From: Limnephilus marmoratus
Taxonomy: Eukaryota; Arthropoda; Insecta; Trichoptera; Limnephilidae
Direction of reading: 5' to 3'
Assembly (NCBI GenBank): GCA_917880885.1
Contig: OU862920.1
Location: 43,249,019 to 43,313,018 of the forward strand
DNA: 64,000 bases
Part shown: positions 1 to 11,090 of the stretch, piece after piece
Layout: each line of letters opens with the position of its first letter
Position numbering within the stretch: position 1 is the first letter of the stretch
Position numbers and translations under genes: made by a program
Notes under the pieces: generated by a model
Told to the model about the DNA's origin: nothing
Databases searched by the model: none
The model's input: only the letters and a program-made list of their open reading frames with translations

Positions 1-478
1 AAATACTGATTTTATCCAGAAAAAGTGTTATTTTCCATTTTATGTTTTTAACAAACACATCCCATATGTTTAAACAATTTTTTTTTGCGATCTGTATACT
101 GCAGTTATGGAATAAAAATTAAGTTTGCTACAAAATATAAAATATGGACCCTTTGTTTTTTTTTCCCAAATCACAAAATCTATTTTTTTTTTTTTCAAAA
201 CTTCCGACCATTTAGCGAGCTAATAGTGAACACCAATTTCATTTATTTTTTCGTTTTCAAATAGCTACAGATCATTCGCAACTTTTGACACCCCAGGCAT
301 TTAAAAATGTGAATTTTTTTCTGTCTATGGAGAGTGACACAAGCTACTTACTACCTAGTTATATCTTTTTCGGCATGACAATGTTTCGGAGAAAATTGCA
401 AAGAAAAATACATATCGCTTGAAAATTTTTGAAATATTCATTTTATTTTGAACAAAAACAAATTAATTAAAAAAATAC
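1..478. other. No feature seen
   Basis: AT-rich with T-runs; nothing supported. Confidence 0.6.
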
Positions 479-698
479 AGAGTGTACAATTCACCGGGGT
501 AGAAGTGAAACCTTCAGAAAACTAAAGTAGGTAAAAGTGGAAAGGCTACGAAGCACCGCACAAAGAGGAGACCGATTACTCTATCTTATTATCTAGTAGG
601 TAATCCTACAGATATATGTGTTTGTCTCTTTTTAGTGTCGCCTTTTCGTTTCATCGAGCTTCAAATCACAACAGTGCTAAAGAAGTTTTCACTTCAAA
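479..698 (+). repeat. Family A element (GAAGTGAAA ends), copy 1
   Basis: Family A: about 220-280 bp, starting near TGCAATTCACACGCGGTAG with GAAGTGAAACCTTCAG and ending GCTAAAGAAGTTTTCACTTC, so the two ends are short inverted repeats. This copy has the type I core (GCACCGCACAAAGAGGAG, then TTTGTCTCTTTTTAGTGTCG). Confidence 0.85.
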
Positions 699-699
699 A

Positions 700-1075
700 A
701 TTCAGATAATATTTCTCAATAATTTCGACCTAGTTGTTTCGCAGAAATTCACTTTTGACAAAGCCATCAAATGTCACATTCATAGCCATTTTGTTTTTTT
801 AACAGTCGAAAGGTTCCCGTTAAAAGCTGATTCTAAGTATTTTTCAGCTTTTGAGCAAATTGTAATCAGCAGAAGAGAACAACTAACGTACTCGTCAGCT
901 TATTATAATTTGATGGAAAGCTGAAACGCATCTATCTCTTTTTACATTCAAAAGGGATTTTTAAATGCCAAAAAAATGTATTAAATAAAATAAAATAAAA
1001 AACACCAAATGCCGCTGAATGACCATTTTTGATGACAATGTTACAGTTGAATCAACTGGGCCTTAATGTTGATCC
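700..1075. repeat. Inverted-repeat element related to 28470-29105
   Basis: Left arm (about 716-800, TTTCGCAGAAATTCAC...CATAGCCATTTTG) and right arm (about 1005-1070, CCGCTGAATGACCATTTTTG...) are inverted versions of each other; the same arms flank 28470-29105. The 102-codon open frame inside is incidental. Confidence 0.55.
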
Positions 1076-1336
1076 ATTTTTGTTCATAAAGTTTTATTTT
1101 CTCACACGACGAGCCTTCTATAACTCAGCGTCACCAAGCGGTTAGCATTTCAAAATGGATTTCTTTATAAATGACTATGTTTTATTTTCTCACAAACCAT
1201 AAAAATCAAATAACCCAACCCGTCTTTCTAGAATTCTAAACGGAGATATGCTGACTAATAGCTGAATTAGTTCAACGCCATAAACATTATAAACGATTTT
1301 ACGTCTCGGACACTAATGATAATCATTAGTACTTAG

Positions 1337-1509
1337 CTGTTATTGTGTCACTACCTTTGGATGGATTATATTCACCTATCCCTTACCGAGATGAAACGAT
1401 TGGTCAATGAAACGTACAGCACGACACCAATAATGCCTATAAGGACTTCAGAGAACGGAGCCATATTAAATTATGAATTTAATATTGACTCTGAGCAGAT
1501 TCACACAGG
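1337..1509 (+). other. Exon-like open segment, unassigned
   Basis: Open after TACTTAG to a donor-like ACACAG|GTACTG, with balanced codon use (MDYIHLSLTEMKRLVNE...). No homology recognised and no partner exons seen. Confidence 0.15.
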
Positions 1510-1861
1510 TACTGCAACGAGTATGTATATTTATGTCAAGATTGATTTTTTAATTCTACTTATAATTATTATCAATATATGAATATGATTTCTGCGTAAT
1601 TCAATCATAAATTATTAGCGGCAGCCATATTAGTGAATTATTGTGCGTGCTCCATTTGGCTGAACCAAAGCAAGTATTTTAATATTTTGTAGAATTTCTT
1701 CGTTTGGGCGTAAAATAGTTCTTGGTGGAGTAGACAGCATATCAGATAGTAGGAGTGTAGATATTTAACAATTCTGCTATGACCAGCATTCATAATCCAA
1801 ACGTTGCTTGAAGTGACTTTAGCCGTGGTTAATGACCAGATTTGTATAGCCAAGTACTTAC

Positions 1862-1990
1862 CCACTTTCCTCTCCCCATCTCCCTCTCCTTCTCGATACC
1901 TTCAGCCTCACAACATACCACGATTGGGGATGACGTAGTCTCACTGGCTCCAGGCGGGAGCAGTTGGGATTCTTGTGCGGTATTCATATT
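1862..1990 (-). CDS. Candidate first coding exon of an unidentified minus-strand gene
   Basis: On the minus strand an ATG at 1990 opens a 43-codon segment, MNTAQESQLLPPGASE... ending EKEREMGRGKW, followed at once by a strong donor GTAAGTAC (phase 0). Composition and the terminal RGKW recall the N-terminal cytosolic tail of SLC6 (sodium-neurotransmitter symporter) proteins just before TM1, but this is only a resemblance. No following exon was found in 1-1861, so it would have to lie off the left edge. The ATG abuts a family B repeat at about 1992, so the true 5' end may have been disrupted. Confidence 0.3.
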
Positions 1991-1991
1991 T

Positions 1992-2371
1992 AAAAAAAAC
2001 GAGTGTGCTTTAGACCACACAACTGAAGTAAAACTTCTTTAGCTCCATCTATGATAGGAAGAGGGAAAGAAAATGTGCGCGCGCACTGCTCTCTCTTGCT
2101 CCTACAGTGTGATACAGACAATAGGCCTGCACTGTGTTGATATACGAAACGTAACTGGCTATAAGAGAAAGAGAGAAAGAAAATGTGTGCACCTCGCACC
2201 TCTCTCTCTTGCCCCTACAGTAATAAATACGAAACGTAACTGTCTCTTTTTCTATTTTCACTAACTTATATCTCCCTCTCAACTACCGTTCGCCTCGCTT
2301 TTCGTAACGCTCTCGTCACGCATTCGCCAGCTTACTCTAAAAGTCAAGCGTGCGTAAAGAAGTTTTACTTT
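1992..2371 (+). mobile_element. Family B MITE, copy 1
   Basis: Bounded by perfect terminal inverted repeats TGAAGTAAAACTTCTTTA / TAAAGAAGTTTTACTT(T), the left one inside a conserved leader AAAAAAACGAGTGTGCTTTA. Internal purine-rich and CT-rich stretches (GAGAAAGAGAGAAAGAAA, CTCTCTCTTGCCCCTAC). Its ends resemble those of family A. Confidence 0.85.
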
Positions 2372-2546
2372 AAAAAAACGAGCGTGCTTTAGACCACACG
2401 ACTGAAGTAAAACTTCACCAACTTATATCTCCCTCTCAACTTCCGTTCGCCTCACCCGATGACACTTTTCATAATGCTCTCGTCACGCATTCATCAGCTT
2501 ACTCCCCAAGTCAAGCGTGCGTAAAGAAGTTTTATTTCAAAAATAA
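2372..2546 (+). mobile_element. Family B MITE, internally deleted copy 2 in tandem
   Basis: Directly abuts copy 1. It has the same leader and the first 13 bases of the terminal repeat, then jumps to ACCAACTTATATCTCCCTC of the right half, so about 200 bp are missing. Confidence 0.85.
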
Positions 2547-2559
2547 AAGTTGGACCTGT

Positions 2560-3360
2560 CAGTGCGGAATTAATATAAAATAACAGTAATCCAAGGTAAT
2601 TAAAATAAGTACATCAATGTATTAGTTGAGAATAGAATCTCCGTTTCATGGTATCTTTTTCTCAGGTCCACGTCGAAAAGATCGTGTGCTAATAACTACA
2701 GAAGAAGTATGCTTTTACTTGTTGAGTTTCTTGCTTAGAATCATTGATTAGTAGATAAGATAATACTCGAGTACGAGAGACGAAAACTGATCTTGTTTTC
2801 CCCATTCCAATACGATGTTAGTCTCTCTAAAAATAGAACATGTGTCTTAAAAATTTTCAAGATGTGTTTTTAACAAGTATCTGTGTTTTTTTGGCACTGT
2901 TTTGAGCAGTTTCACCGCTGAATCACAGAGATAAATATGTTCACTTGTTTTTAGTCCAGAATTTTCCTAACACTGTACGCTCTTTCCATCTTAATTACAT
3001 CATAAGTGTTTCCCCAATTAATACATTGTTTAAATTTTACTAAAGGTCGTTAAGAGAGGTGTTCCCAAATGATAACTCAGGGGTTTCTTTTTCCTACATA
3101 ATTAAGCTTTTTTTTATATTTAGTAACAATATATTCGTTATTTTTTACATTTTTAAATGAAACATGTTAGATATATATATATACATAGAATACAAATTAT
3201 ATTCGTAGTCCTCCTCACTGTGCTGGGGGTGACTATGCTTTGGATAAAGTCCAGGTATTAAGTATTTCGTGTGCTCTAATAATTGAACTCGGCATCTTAC
3301 TATCTAGGAATGGCGAGCGGATTATATTTTTGTTGGTTTATCAAACTAGCTTTTGGATTT
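2560..3360. other. No gene seen
   Basis: AT-rich, an ATATATATATA tract near 3172; nothing else recognised. Confidence 0.6.
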
Positions 3361-3369
3361 TTAGCAAAA

Positions 3370-3587
3370 AATCGAGTGGTTGAAGTAAAATCTTGCACCC
3401 ACACAATCTTAACCAATATGTCATGAAAAGTGAGCTCATAATCATTTGCGGCCAATGAAGTAAGATTTCATTATATCTCATTCTCTCGCAGGCTAAATCC
3501 TATTGATGTACGTGTTTGTTTCTTTTTGGTGTCGTTTCCGTTTGATCATTTCAAATTACAACGTTAATAAAGAAGTTTCACTTCAAA
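3370..3587 (+). repeat. Family A element, copy 2 (type II core)
   Basis: Starts ATCGAGTGGTTGAAGTAAAA; its core has AACCAATATG...AAAGTGAGCTCATAATCA and GCGGCCAATGAAG, ends AAAGAAGTTTCACTTCAAA. Confidence 0.8.
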
Positions 3588-3616
3588 GTATTAAATAGGA
3601 GTTCTTCCAATTAAAC

Positions 3617-4048
3617 TTGATACTAACTGTTTCACTACCTAATAAAAATAGATATATTTCATCATCATCATCTTCTTCCCTTTATCGTATTCGTGTCGGG
3701 GACCCATTGCATCTACAAGGCTCCTCTATGCGTCCCTGTCTTGTGCTGATTGTTGGTCCTATGTCCATGGCAGACCCATCCTCTCCAGATACATTTCAGT
3801 TAAAAAAATGTTTTTACGGGTTTTTTTACGGGAAATGCTTTTACCATTCACAATTCGTACATTAACACCTCAAATCGGGTCTCCTCCGACCGAAAATATG
3901 AACATTTGCTTACACATTACTATCGGATGTAGATAGTAATTTTTCGCATATTGTTAACGTCAGGTGTGCAAAATTTCATCACGAAGTATCAAAATTCTGC
4001 TTTAAGGGATGGGAAAGGAAGTGAGGATGATTTTCGAAATCAAATATA
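3617..4048. repeat. Retroelement-like 3' debris left of mariner
   Basis: 3655-3800 contains an ATCATCATCATCTTCTTCCC run and a GC-richer unrecognised stretch. 3895-4040 carries a GTGTGCAAAATTTCATCACG...ATCAAAATTCTG block also found at 48680-48720 and, broken, at 5000-5030; it resembles the 3' tails of insect RTE-type elements. Confidence 0.4.
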
Positions 4049-4978
4049 TTAGGTCATTACATATGAAATTGGCATTTTGCCGTACTGGCAACTTTGATCT
4101 CAAATATCTTCTCTTTGGTTAGGAATTCCAAATTCAAATTTGTACAGCTATTTACTCACGTATTTGTGTTTCGAAAATTAAAATTCATTTGTTTTTTCCT
4201 TAATTGTTTTTTTTTTCTTTGCGTCACTTAGTTCACAAAATTGAAAACTTGAAATATCGCGTTATTTACGAGTACGAGTTCCACCGTGGCACCAGTGCTG
4301 CAGAAACGGCTCGAAGGATTAATAATGTGTATGGCGACGGTGCCGCAAAAGAAAACACAGTGCATTTTTGGTTCCAACGTTTTCGTTCTGGAAATTTCGA
4401 CCTGCAGAACAAGCCCCGTGGGCGGCCGGAGACCAAAGTTGATAAATTGAATGCTATTGTGGAAGCGGATCCATCGCAAACCACGTCCGAGCTAGCTGCA
4501 GGCTGCGGTGTTAGTGATAAAACTGTTTTAATCCACTTGAAGCAAATTGGGAAGGTGAAAAAGCTTGAAAGGTAGGTACCTCACGAATTGATTGAAGCAA
4601 ATCAACAAACGCGCGTTGACCGCTAGACCACACACTGCTGGGCTACCAAATTAGAGGAGCTTCAATTGGAATGTCTAAGACATCCAACGTTCTCTCCGGA
4701 CCTTGCCCCAACAGATTACCATTTTTTTCGAAATTTGGATAACTTCTTGCAAGGGAAAAAATTCAACTCCGACGGGGCAGTCCAAACCGCCTTCAAAGAT
4801 TTTATTGATTCCCGTCCGAATGGTTTTTTTAGTAAAGGGATCGATGAACTACCTATGAGATGACAAAAGTGCAGAGATAGCAATGGTACATACTTTGATT
4901 AAATAAATGTATTATATTAAAAAAATCGACTTTATGTTTCTCCCATACAAAACGCCAATTTCATATGTAAGGACCTAA
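4049..4978 (+). mobile_element. mariner-type DNA transposon, internally deleted
   Basis: Terminal inverted repeats begin TTAGGTCATTACATATGAA on the left and TTAGGTCCTTACATATGAA on the right (reverse strand), extending to ATTGGC with one mismatch. TA target duplications flank it (4047-4048, 4979-4980). At 930 bp it is shorter than a full mariner of about 1.3 kb. It sits inside an older repeat whose GTGTGCAAAATTTCATCA / GTGCGCAAAATTTTATCA pieces lie on both sides. Confidence 0.95.
4213..4905 (+). pseudogene. mariner transposase remnant (deleted and frameshifted)
   Basis: The N-terminal DNA-binding region is readable to 4572: helix-turn-helix segment YEFHRGTSAAETARRIN..YG, VHFWFQRFRSG, NKPRGRPETKVD, then ADPSQTTSELA and HLKQIGKVKKL. 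Stop codons follow (4573, 4624). Most of the catalytic domain is absent; the text resumes at 4666 with HPTFSPDLAPTDYHFFR, the C-terminal part holding the last catalytic Asp region (SPDLAPTDYH), and LDNFLQGKKF..FIDSRP, with a stop at 4861. The closest type known to me is the Hsmar1/cecropia-like group. It cannot make active transposase. Confidence 0.93.
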
Positions 4979-4980
4979 TA

Positions 4981-5744
4981 TTTACCTTTTTCCTGTTTTG
5001 AACATCAGGTGCGCAAAATTTTATCAATCTGGAAATAAAACTGTTGATTTGTATTTAAAAAAAATTTCTGCTCGCTACCTAAACTTTTATATTAAAAATA
5101 ATAATGTACATGTATTTGAATATGAATTTGACAGAATTATGTTCTACTGCGCACTTTAAAGTCTACATTTCGTCTCTGCACTATTACAAATATTTTATGG
5201 ACGTGCTCACGAATAAAAATACATTTTTGATGCTCTAGTTGTTTTCTAATGTACCATAATTTTACGAAGCTTACTTTATAGCCACAAAAACACACTTTTA
5301 AGGTATGTTTATTTTTTCTAAATATGTTAGTTTAACGGATTTTATGTATGTTTTGCTGCTTCCAAACCACCACACTGAGTTTATATGGTTAACCGGATGA
5401 GTTCACTCTCACTCCTTATCAACAGAATCACTTACTTAGAGTTCCTAAGAACCGATGAAAACAATAAATCTCTTGGAATAATAGGGATCTGAACCGAATG
5501 GAAAGAAAACCGAGCCTCTAATTTTCTTGTCCTGTCGACTCCTAGGCCCCACACAGTCCAACGAAATAGATAATCTGTTAACGAATCAAAATTACATGTG
5601 GCGACCAGAAATTCAACACAAAATACTGCCTTTTTCTGCAAAATTCTGGTATTCTAGTCTAGATGGTCCAATTCATTCAGATATTTTTTCAGGCTATAAA
5701 AATAAAAATAAAACAGAGGTCAATTCAAACTTCAAAGAAGTGAA
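4981..5744. other. No gene seen
   Basis: Starts with RTE-like tail debris (GTGCGCAAAATTTTATCA); 69- and 77-codon frames at 5432-5760 overlap on opposite strands and are not convincing. Confidence 0.5.
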
Positions 5745-5992
5745 ACCAGAAAGTCGCTAGACGTCGCTTTCTTTTCTTTTGCCTGTTTATTTTAAAGTGG
5801 TTTGAAGATTGGATATTGATGTTACAAAAATAAAAAAGTTTATTTTTTTTGGATTTTATAGGATTTGAGACCGAGGTTTTACTGTATTATATTAGTAATA
5901 TAAACTGTCAAATATTAAATTTTAGCGACTCACTTCCATTTCATTTGAATTTCAAATCACTAACGGGGCTAAAGAAGTTTCACTTCAAAAAC
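5745..5992 (+). repeat. Family A long-form fragment
   Basis: 5750-5885 matches the inner part of copy 4 (TGGTTTGAAGATTGGAT...GTTGATTTTAC-like); 5925-5992 is the right end (TTTCAAATCAC.AACGGGGCTAAAGAAGTTTCACTTC). Confidence 0.7.
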
Positions 5993-6029
5993 AAATAATA
6001 ATGTTGGTAGCCCATTATTTTACCAAATT

Positions 6030-6430
6030 TTTATTTTATTTATTTATTTATTTATTTATCTATAAAAAGAATGTTTGTATTACATTATTCGATGCCTGTC
6101 TCACTAGGGTATACCTGTGTTGAGACAGGCGTAGAGGTACATAAATGAGTATCATACAAAAGAATATTAAATTACAACATAAGAACATTTAAGGTAAGAT
6201 ACATACTGATTTATACAATTCAAACAGAAAGATGATTAAGATTGAGGGTTAATATCATAAAGAGAGCATTATATAGGTGAAGGAAGAGATGAATAAAGTA
6301 GTAAATCCTTTCGAATCTATATAGGTAGTTATATTATACATATAGGATTTTACTATTTTAAGTTCTTTAATAAGGGTAAGGACATACGTGAGATGGTAAT
6401 TCTGTCTATTTGTACTCTATTTATAATTTT
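6030..6430. repeat. ATTT microsatellite followed by a hairpin repeat
   Basis: (TTTA)n at about 6034-6059, then GCCTGTCTCA (6094-6103) facing TGAGACAGGC (6121-6130). A diverged copy lies at about 14655-14735, sharing AATGCCTGT...AAGACAG and CATAAATAAATG. Confidence 0.6.
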
Positions 6431-6499
6431 ATAATTTTAATTAAACACTAAAGAATACTTTAAAAAAATCAAACAAGAATATTTAAAATTCAAAAACTT

Positions 6500-6990
6500 A
6501 CAGGGTGTTGAAGTAGGAGATCTATGAAAAAATGACGCGCCCTGGTTGACACGATTGCAACCATCCTACTAGTAATGTGAAGAAAAAAAATATATTTCTT
6601 AATCCAAAAAAATACTGCTATGGTCCGAACCAAGATAAAGTTTAAAAAAAAATTTTCGAAAAATGGCGGCTGTCTGAAATAAAAAGACATTTTTTTACAG
6701 TTTTTTTTTACTTTTCCGAATTTTTTAAAAATAGTAAAAATTCAAATTTTGTTACAGTTTTGGTTAGTGCGATAGAGTAGTATAGAGAAGGCTCACACCA
6801 AATTTCAAGTAAATTGGTTCAGTAGAACTTGAGATATCGTGTCAACCGCCTCGAAAAAAGTAGTTTCGAGAAAGCGTTTAAAGTTTTGTTCTATTTAGAT
6901 TCTAGTTAGATTCCGTCTACACCGCGACACTTAAATGGTTATAACTTTAGAAATAATTCGGATTTCGAAAAATCCGTTTAAGGAGATATT
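6500..6990. repeat. Unclassified repeat with AACTTGAGATATCGTGTCAA motif
   Basis: Contains AGGGTGTTGAAGTAGGAG, TTTCAAGTAAATTGGTTCAG and TGTCAACCGCCTCGAAAAAAG. I recall similar text in scattered insect genomes, which suggests a widespread transposon; class unknown and not verifiable here. Confidence 0.4.
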
Positions 6991-7439
6991 TTTGAATATC
7001 GAAATTATGGAAATATGAATAAATAAAAATTTCCCGACTAGAATACCCCTTAATAAATTAACACCATGTTTCTGCTCTATCATTATTAGTACAACTGTAC
7101 TATAAAAATTTACCAGAACTTATTTATTTAATTTACAGAATTATTTATCAATGCATACGCCCATATCAAACTTTCTTCGTCTATTTCCGGGCATTTTTTA
7201 AACAGTGGCGACGCTTTCTGGTTACGAATAACCTGACAATATTTGAATTCTTCTTAAGGCGCCGCATCCGCGCTCAAAAATAAGATGGAGACATGTGTAA
7301 TTACGAATGTGGGACAGAGCGCGCTAATATTTTAAATGATAAAATTGAAGTGAAAATTGTGAAAATGTTTAATAAAACACGACTCGTTAGCAAAAATCTC
7401 GTGGAAGGCGTCTTAAGTATCATTTAAAGCAGAGGTTCC

Positions 7440-8822
7440 CAAACTTATTTTTCTCGTAGACCCCTTTCAAAATTTTACCGATTTCGGTGGACCCCCTGCT
7501 GCTACATTTCTACCATATTCCCAAAACTCATCAAAAATGTGAAGATTAGATCTAACAATGGAAATTTGCGTCGCGGTTGAGTTCCAATCGTAAATTTGGA
7601 GTGGTATAAATAAAAAGAAAGATGGTATATTTTCTTGTGTTTTTTATTTCATAGGTTGTTAGTATAACTATTTAAGAATATGTTTCCAACTTTTTAAATA
7701 AAAAATTCTATTCGTTCCGGTATTACGAGGGTGTTTGTGCCGAACCGCGTGGTAAACTTGAAACGCATTTTTCTCTAAACAACTTTTTTAGTATCTGTGT
7801 GCACTCTAGCTCAGAAAGTTTTTAACCAAACATTTTTAAAATGTGAACCGAAATTCGTAGTAATATCATTGTCAAAAGTTTTTTTTAATTGCAAAAAATG
7901 TTTAAAAAAATGGCAAAAAATCAAGGTTTCCTGTTTACACACGTGTAAAAAATTTAATTGTCGATTTTTTGGAAAAATTTAGGTTTTAGAAGAGACACAT
8001 GTTCTTAAATTAAATTAAAAACCTTATTGATTTGAGATGAAAACTGTGGCCTCCAAAATGTACACAAAAGCTACGTCTGATGATGACGTTCGATGTATAG
8101 CAGCTGATAATTTTCATATTTTCCGAGGAAATGCTTCGAAAAATTCACAATATTTTCTTAAGTAAATCTATAAAAAACCTCAAAATTTCAATAAATTATA
8201 CACATTTCTTCCATGCCAAAAAATTCATGAAAATGATTAAAAAACCTAGTCCCGTATTTCCCACCTTAATAGAATTAAATATCAAATAAATATGCAAGTT
8301 TTTACAAGTAACAGTAGCTGACCTTCTTTAAATACACTACTCAAATAAATTAAAGGAAATTTTAAAATAAGGAAATTATTGTTAAATATTGATTCATAGG
8401 CCGGCCTAATTGAAAAAAAATCAAGCCAGTGTACCAAAAAAATAGCAAAAAATTAGGATTACATGAGAACCGTAGCTCCTAAAAAAAATTTGCCAAAAAT
8501 ATGAAAATTATAACCTTAAACTTCAAAATATTTTTTTTAAATCTCAATACGACCATTTTTCACCGAAATACATACAGCCTGTCAAAAATCACCGAATAAA
8601 TTGGATTTTTGTTGCTTCCTTAATTTTTTGAGTAGTGTATTATCTACCTACATTGATAGGTAAAGCCAACATTTTTGTTTCTTACTATCGAAACCAGATA
8701 AATTTTCGTGAACCCCCACATACAACTTGTGGACCCCAATTTTTTTATCACGCCAACGTAGACCCCCGTCGAATCTCCCATGGACCCCTGGGGGTCCACC
8801 TGGACCACTTTGGGAATCACTG
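7440..8822. mobile_element. Non-autonomous hAT element
   Basis: Ends CAGAGGTTCCCAAACTT... and ...AGTGGTCC-type inverse finishing CACTTTGGGAATCACTG; both ends also carry GACCCCC-rich subterminal text (GTAGACCCC left, GGGGGTCCACC right). A perfect 8-bp target duplication ATTTAAAG flanks it (7432-7439, 8823-8830). 1,383 bp with no transposase frame; the interior is AT-rich noncoding. Confidence 0.95.
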
Positions 8823-8830
8823 ATTTAAAG

Positions 8831-9296
8831 AAACATTGTGAATTCTTTCACAATTTTAACTTGTAAAATAAGTGAAATGAATGTGTTTATAATAATTTTC
8901 GGAGCATACATTGCGATTTTTTTCTATCTAGGGAATTTCATATAATTTGCGTTTCGGCGTGGAACGCGTCCAGATATTATCTTCAAAAATAACATATATT
9001 TTTTTAAGAACTTAAAAACTTCAAATGTTTAAGGGAGATATTATGTAAGAAATCGGTAGAAATTTGGGTAGCGGCGCGGCGGCTTAATTCCACCGTTAAA
9101 AACTTGCTTATGTAATGACGGAGGATGAACTAGGAAACGATTTAACCCGTGATGGCTGTGTAGGAACCCTACGCTTTTATCAACTCGGTTAATTGATATT
9201 CTCAGGCCTTGTTAAATTTTACAAACAAATATTATTTGTCTAATATTAACAATTTCAATAAATAATGTTAATTAATTTGTCCAATATTAATAATGT
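8831..9296. other. No gene seen
   Basis: Unique-looking; a GGGTAGCGGCGCGGCGGC stretch near 9066. Confidence 0.5.
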
Positions 9297-9402
9297 CTAC
9301 AATTTGTCCAATACTAATGCTGTCCGAAACGTTGGCTAAAGACGGAGGTAGCGCAACACGGCATAACATCCCAAAAACAAATATCGAAAAACGGCAAATA
9401 TT
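9297..9402 (+). repeat. Penelope-like 3' fragment related to 45540-45622
   Basis: GTCCGAAACGTTGGCTAAAG then GACGGAGGTAGCGCAACACG, GCATAACATCCCAAAAACAA; the same order occurs at 45548-45622. The GAAACGTT block fits the 3' half of a hammerhead core, but the CTGATGA half is missing. Confidence 0.6.
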
Positions 9403-9528
9403 ATTTGTTAACTTTTTCGAAACCCATCTAGAAAAGATGCTAAAACGCAACCCTGCCAATAATAAAATTAATGAACAGTCATGTTGAATCTCAGATTAGA
9501 GGCGAGAAAAATCTCTTTTTGGTTACAG

Positions 9529-9594
9529 CGCTAGTCGAGGGGGTCGGCCATATTTTTAAGTGGGATCCTCTGTTGTGAGTTCAGTTGCCAACAG
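9529..9594 (+). other. Candidate small noncoding exon
   Basis: A 66-bp segment between a good acceptor (CTCTTTTTGGTTACAG) and a strong donor (CAACAG|GTAAGA). It contains a TTCAGT initiator-like motif. It is single-copy as far as I can see. It could be a 5'-UTR exon of sls or chance. Confidence 0.2.
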
Positions 9595-9599
9595 GTAAG

Positions 9600-10630
9600 A
9601 GAGATTGGTCGGCTGTTTGCGTCATCAGCTCACACTGGCACTGAGGAGAATTCACAATCCCCCAGGAACGCCTACCTAAAGTATTTCCTACATTGTGTGC
9701 GTGAATCATATAAACACACCTAAAATAAACGTGATGATAATTCTTTCAAATATTTAGTTTCGCCAGCTCTCTGCATTCTATCATGATGCTACTCTAATAA
9801 TACACTTCTGAATTACCTGAGAATGCAGAATACCTGCGAACCATCTTCGCATTTCTCGATCAAGAATAATAAACGAATTCTAGCAAATAATTTACAACAT
9901 CAGTTATATAATTCTTCGAAGCAGGTTGTGATTCTAGATAATATTCAGATTTGGGGATGGTTCGACTGAGGGAAGCGAGGGCGAGGAGGAGAATGGAAAG
10001 TAAGTAAGTAGTAAGCAATATAAACGAAAATTCGAAAACCATTTCAAAAAAGATTTCTATGTTGAATTGTCGCATCTCACCGGAGCGATACAGAGAATCT
10101 GTATCTATTACAAATGATTTATTTTTGTTGTACAGACCTCAACAAGTATTGTATCTAGAACGATCGATCGATAAAGGTTTTACCGATAATATCGGTAACT
10201 TGTCATTGTTCTCTAGCATGACTGCAGACCGCCAACGAACACACCACAGTTTAAGTTTAAGTATTATAGTGATTAGTAAATTGTAGAGAAGAAAGTTGTA
10301 CAGATTTCCAAAAATAGGAAACTGAAAACCGTACATAATAAACTGCAAGAACAGAAGAATACAATTTTAATAAATGCAGAAAAATCGTGAAGACAAAAAT
10401 GACAAAATTATATCGTATTCTAAGCCGTATTGTTCCTAATTAAAGTCCAACCAAACGGAAGTATCCGGCATTTCGCATTGTTTGACAAATGAAAGAATAA
10501 AAAAAAAACGTTATCTATGCACTATCCAAATGTAAACCTGTAGCAACAATCAAGATATAATAATAATATTATTCCCCACACTGAATTACGTACCAACCAT
10601 ACACACAAATAATTTTTTTATTATTAATTT
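9600..10630. other. No gene seen
   Basis: Includes a fragment (10160-10245) of the MITE found in sls intron 2. Confidence 0.5.
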
Positions 10631-10639
10631 TTTAAACTT

Positions 10640-11090
10640 TATGAGTAAAATTTCAAATTATAATATTTAATTAAATGAAGACAATATTAGCGAAACTCAA
10701 TCGAAATCTGGAGACAGAAAAATCAGAAAAGATATTGGCTCCGCTGGGACTCGAACCCAGAACCCTTTTCTTACATGGAAACAGCTCTACCGATGAAGCT
10801 ACGGAACCCATATCAATTCGGTCACTTTTAACTGTATCATACTTCGACTAAGAACTACCAACATTATCTTCATTTACTTAACGCACATATTATTGGCTGC
10901 TATCTTTATATATGATAGCTGTTTCCATGTAAGAAAAGGGTTCTGGGTTCGAGTCCCAGCGGAGCCAATATCTTTTCTGATTTTTCTGTCTCCAGATTTC
11001 GATTGAGTTTCGCTAATATTGTCTTCATTTAATTAAATATTATAATTTGAGATTTTACTCATAAAGTTTAAAAAATTAATAATAAATATT
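10640..11090. mobile_element. Family C foldback element with tRNA-like arms
   Basis: Arms of about 150 bp (about 10630-10790 and 10915-11085) are inverted copies. Each includes ATTGTCTTCATTTAATTAAA, a TTTCGATTGAGTTTCGC block and a tRNA-like segment; the left arm has the full tRNA-like segment (minus strand 10812-10739), the right only its 3' half from GCTGTTTCC. The loop is about 125 bp. Confidence 0.85.
10739..10812 (-). repeat. tRNA-like sequence in family C
   Basis: Minus strand folds as acceptor GGTTCCG/CGGAGCC (7 pairs, one G-U), D stem GCTT/GAGC, T arm CTGGG-TTCGAGT-CCCAG. A box TAGCTTCATCGG, B box GGTTCGAGTCC. The anticodon arm is poor (4 of 5 pairs, no U at position 33), so it is a tRNA-derived module, not a functional tRNA. 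Confidence 0.8.
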
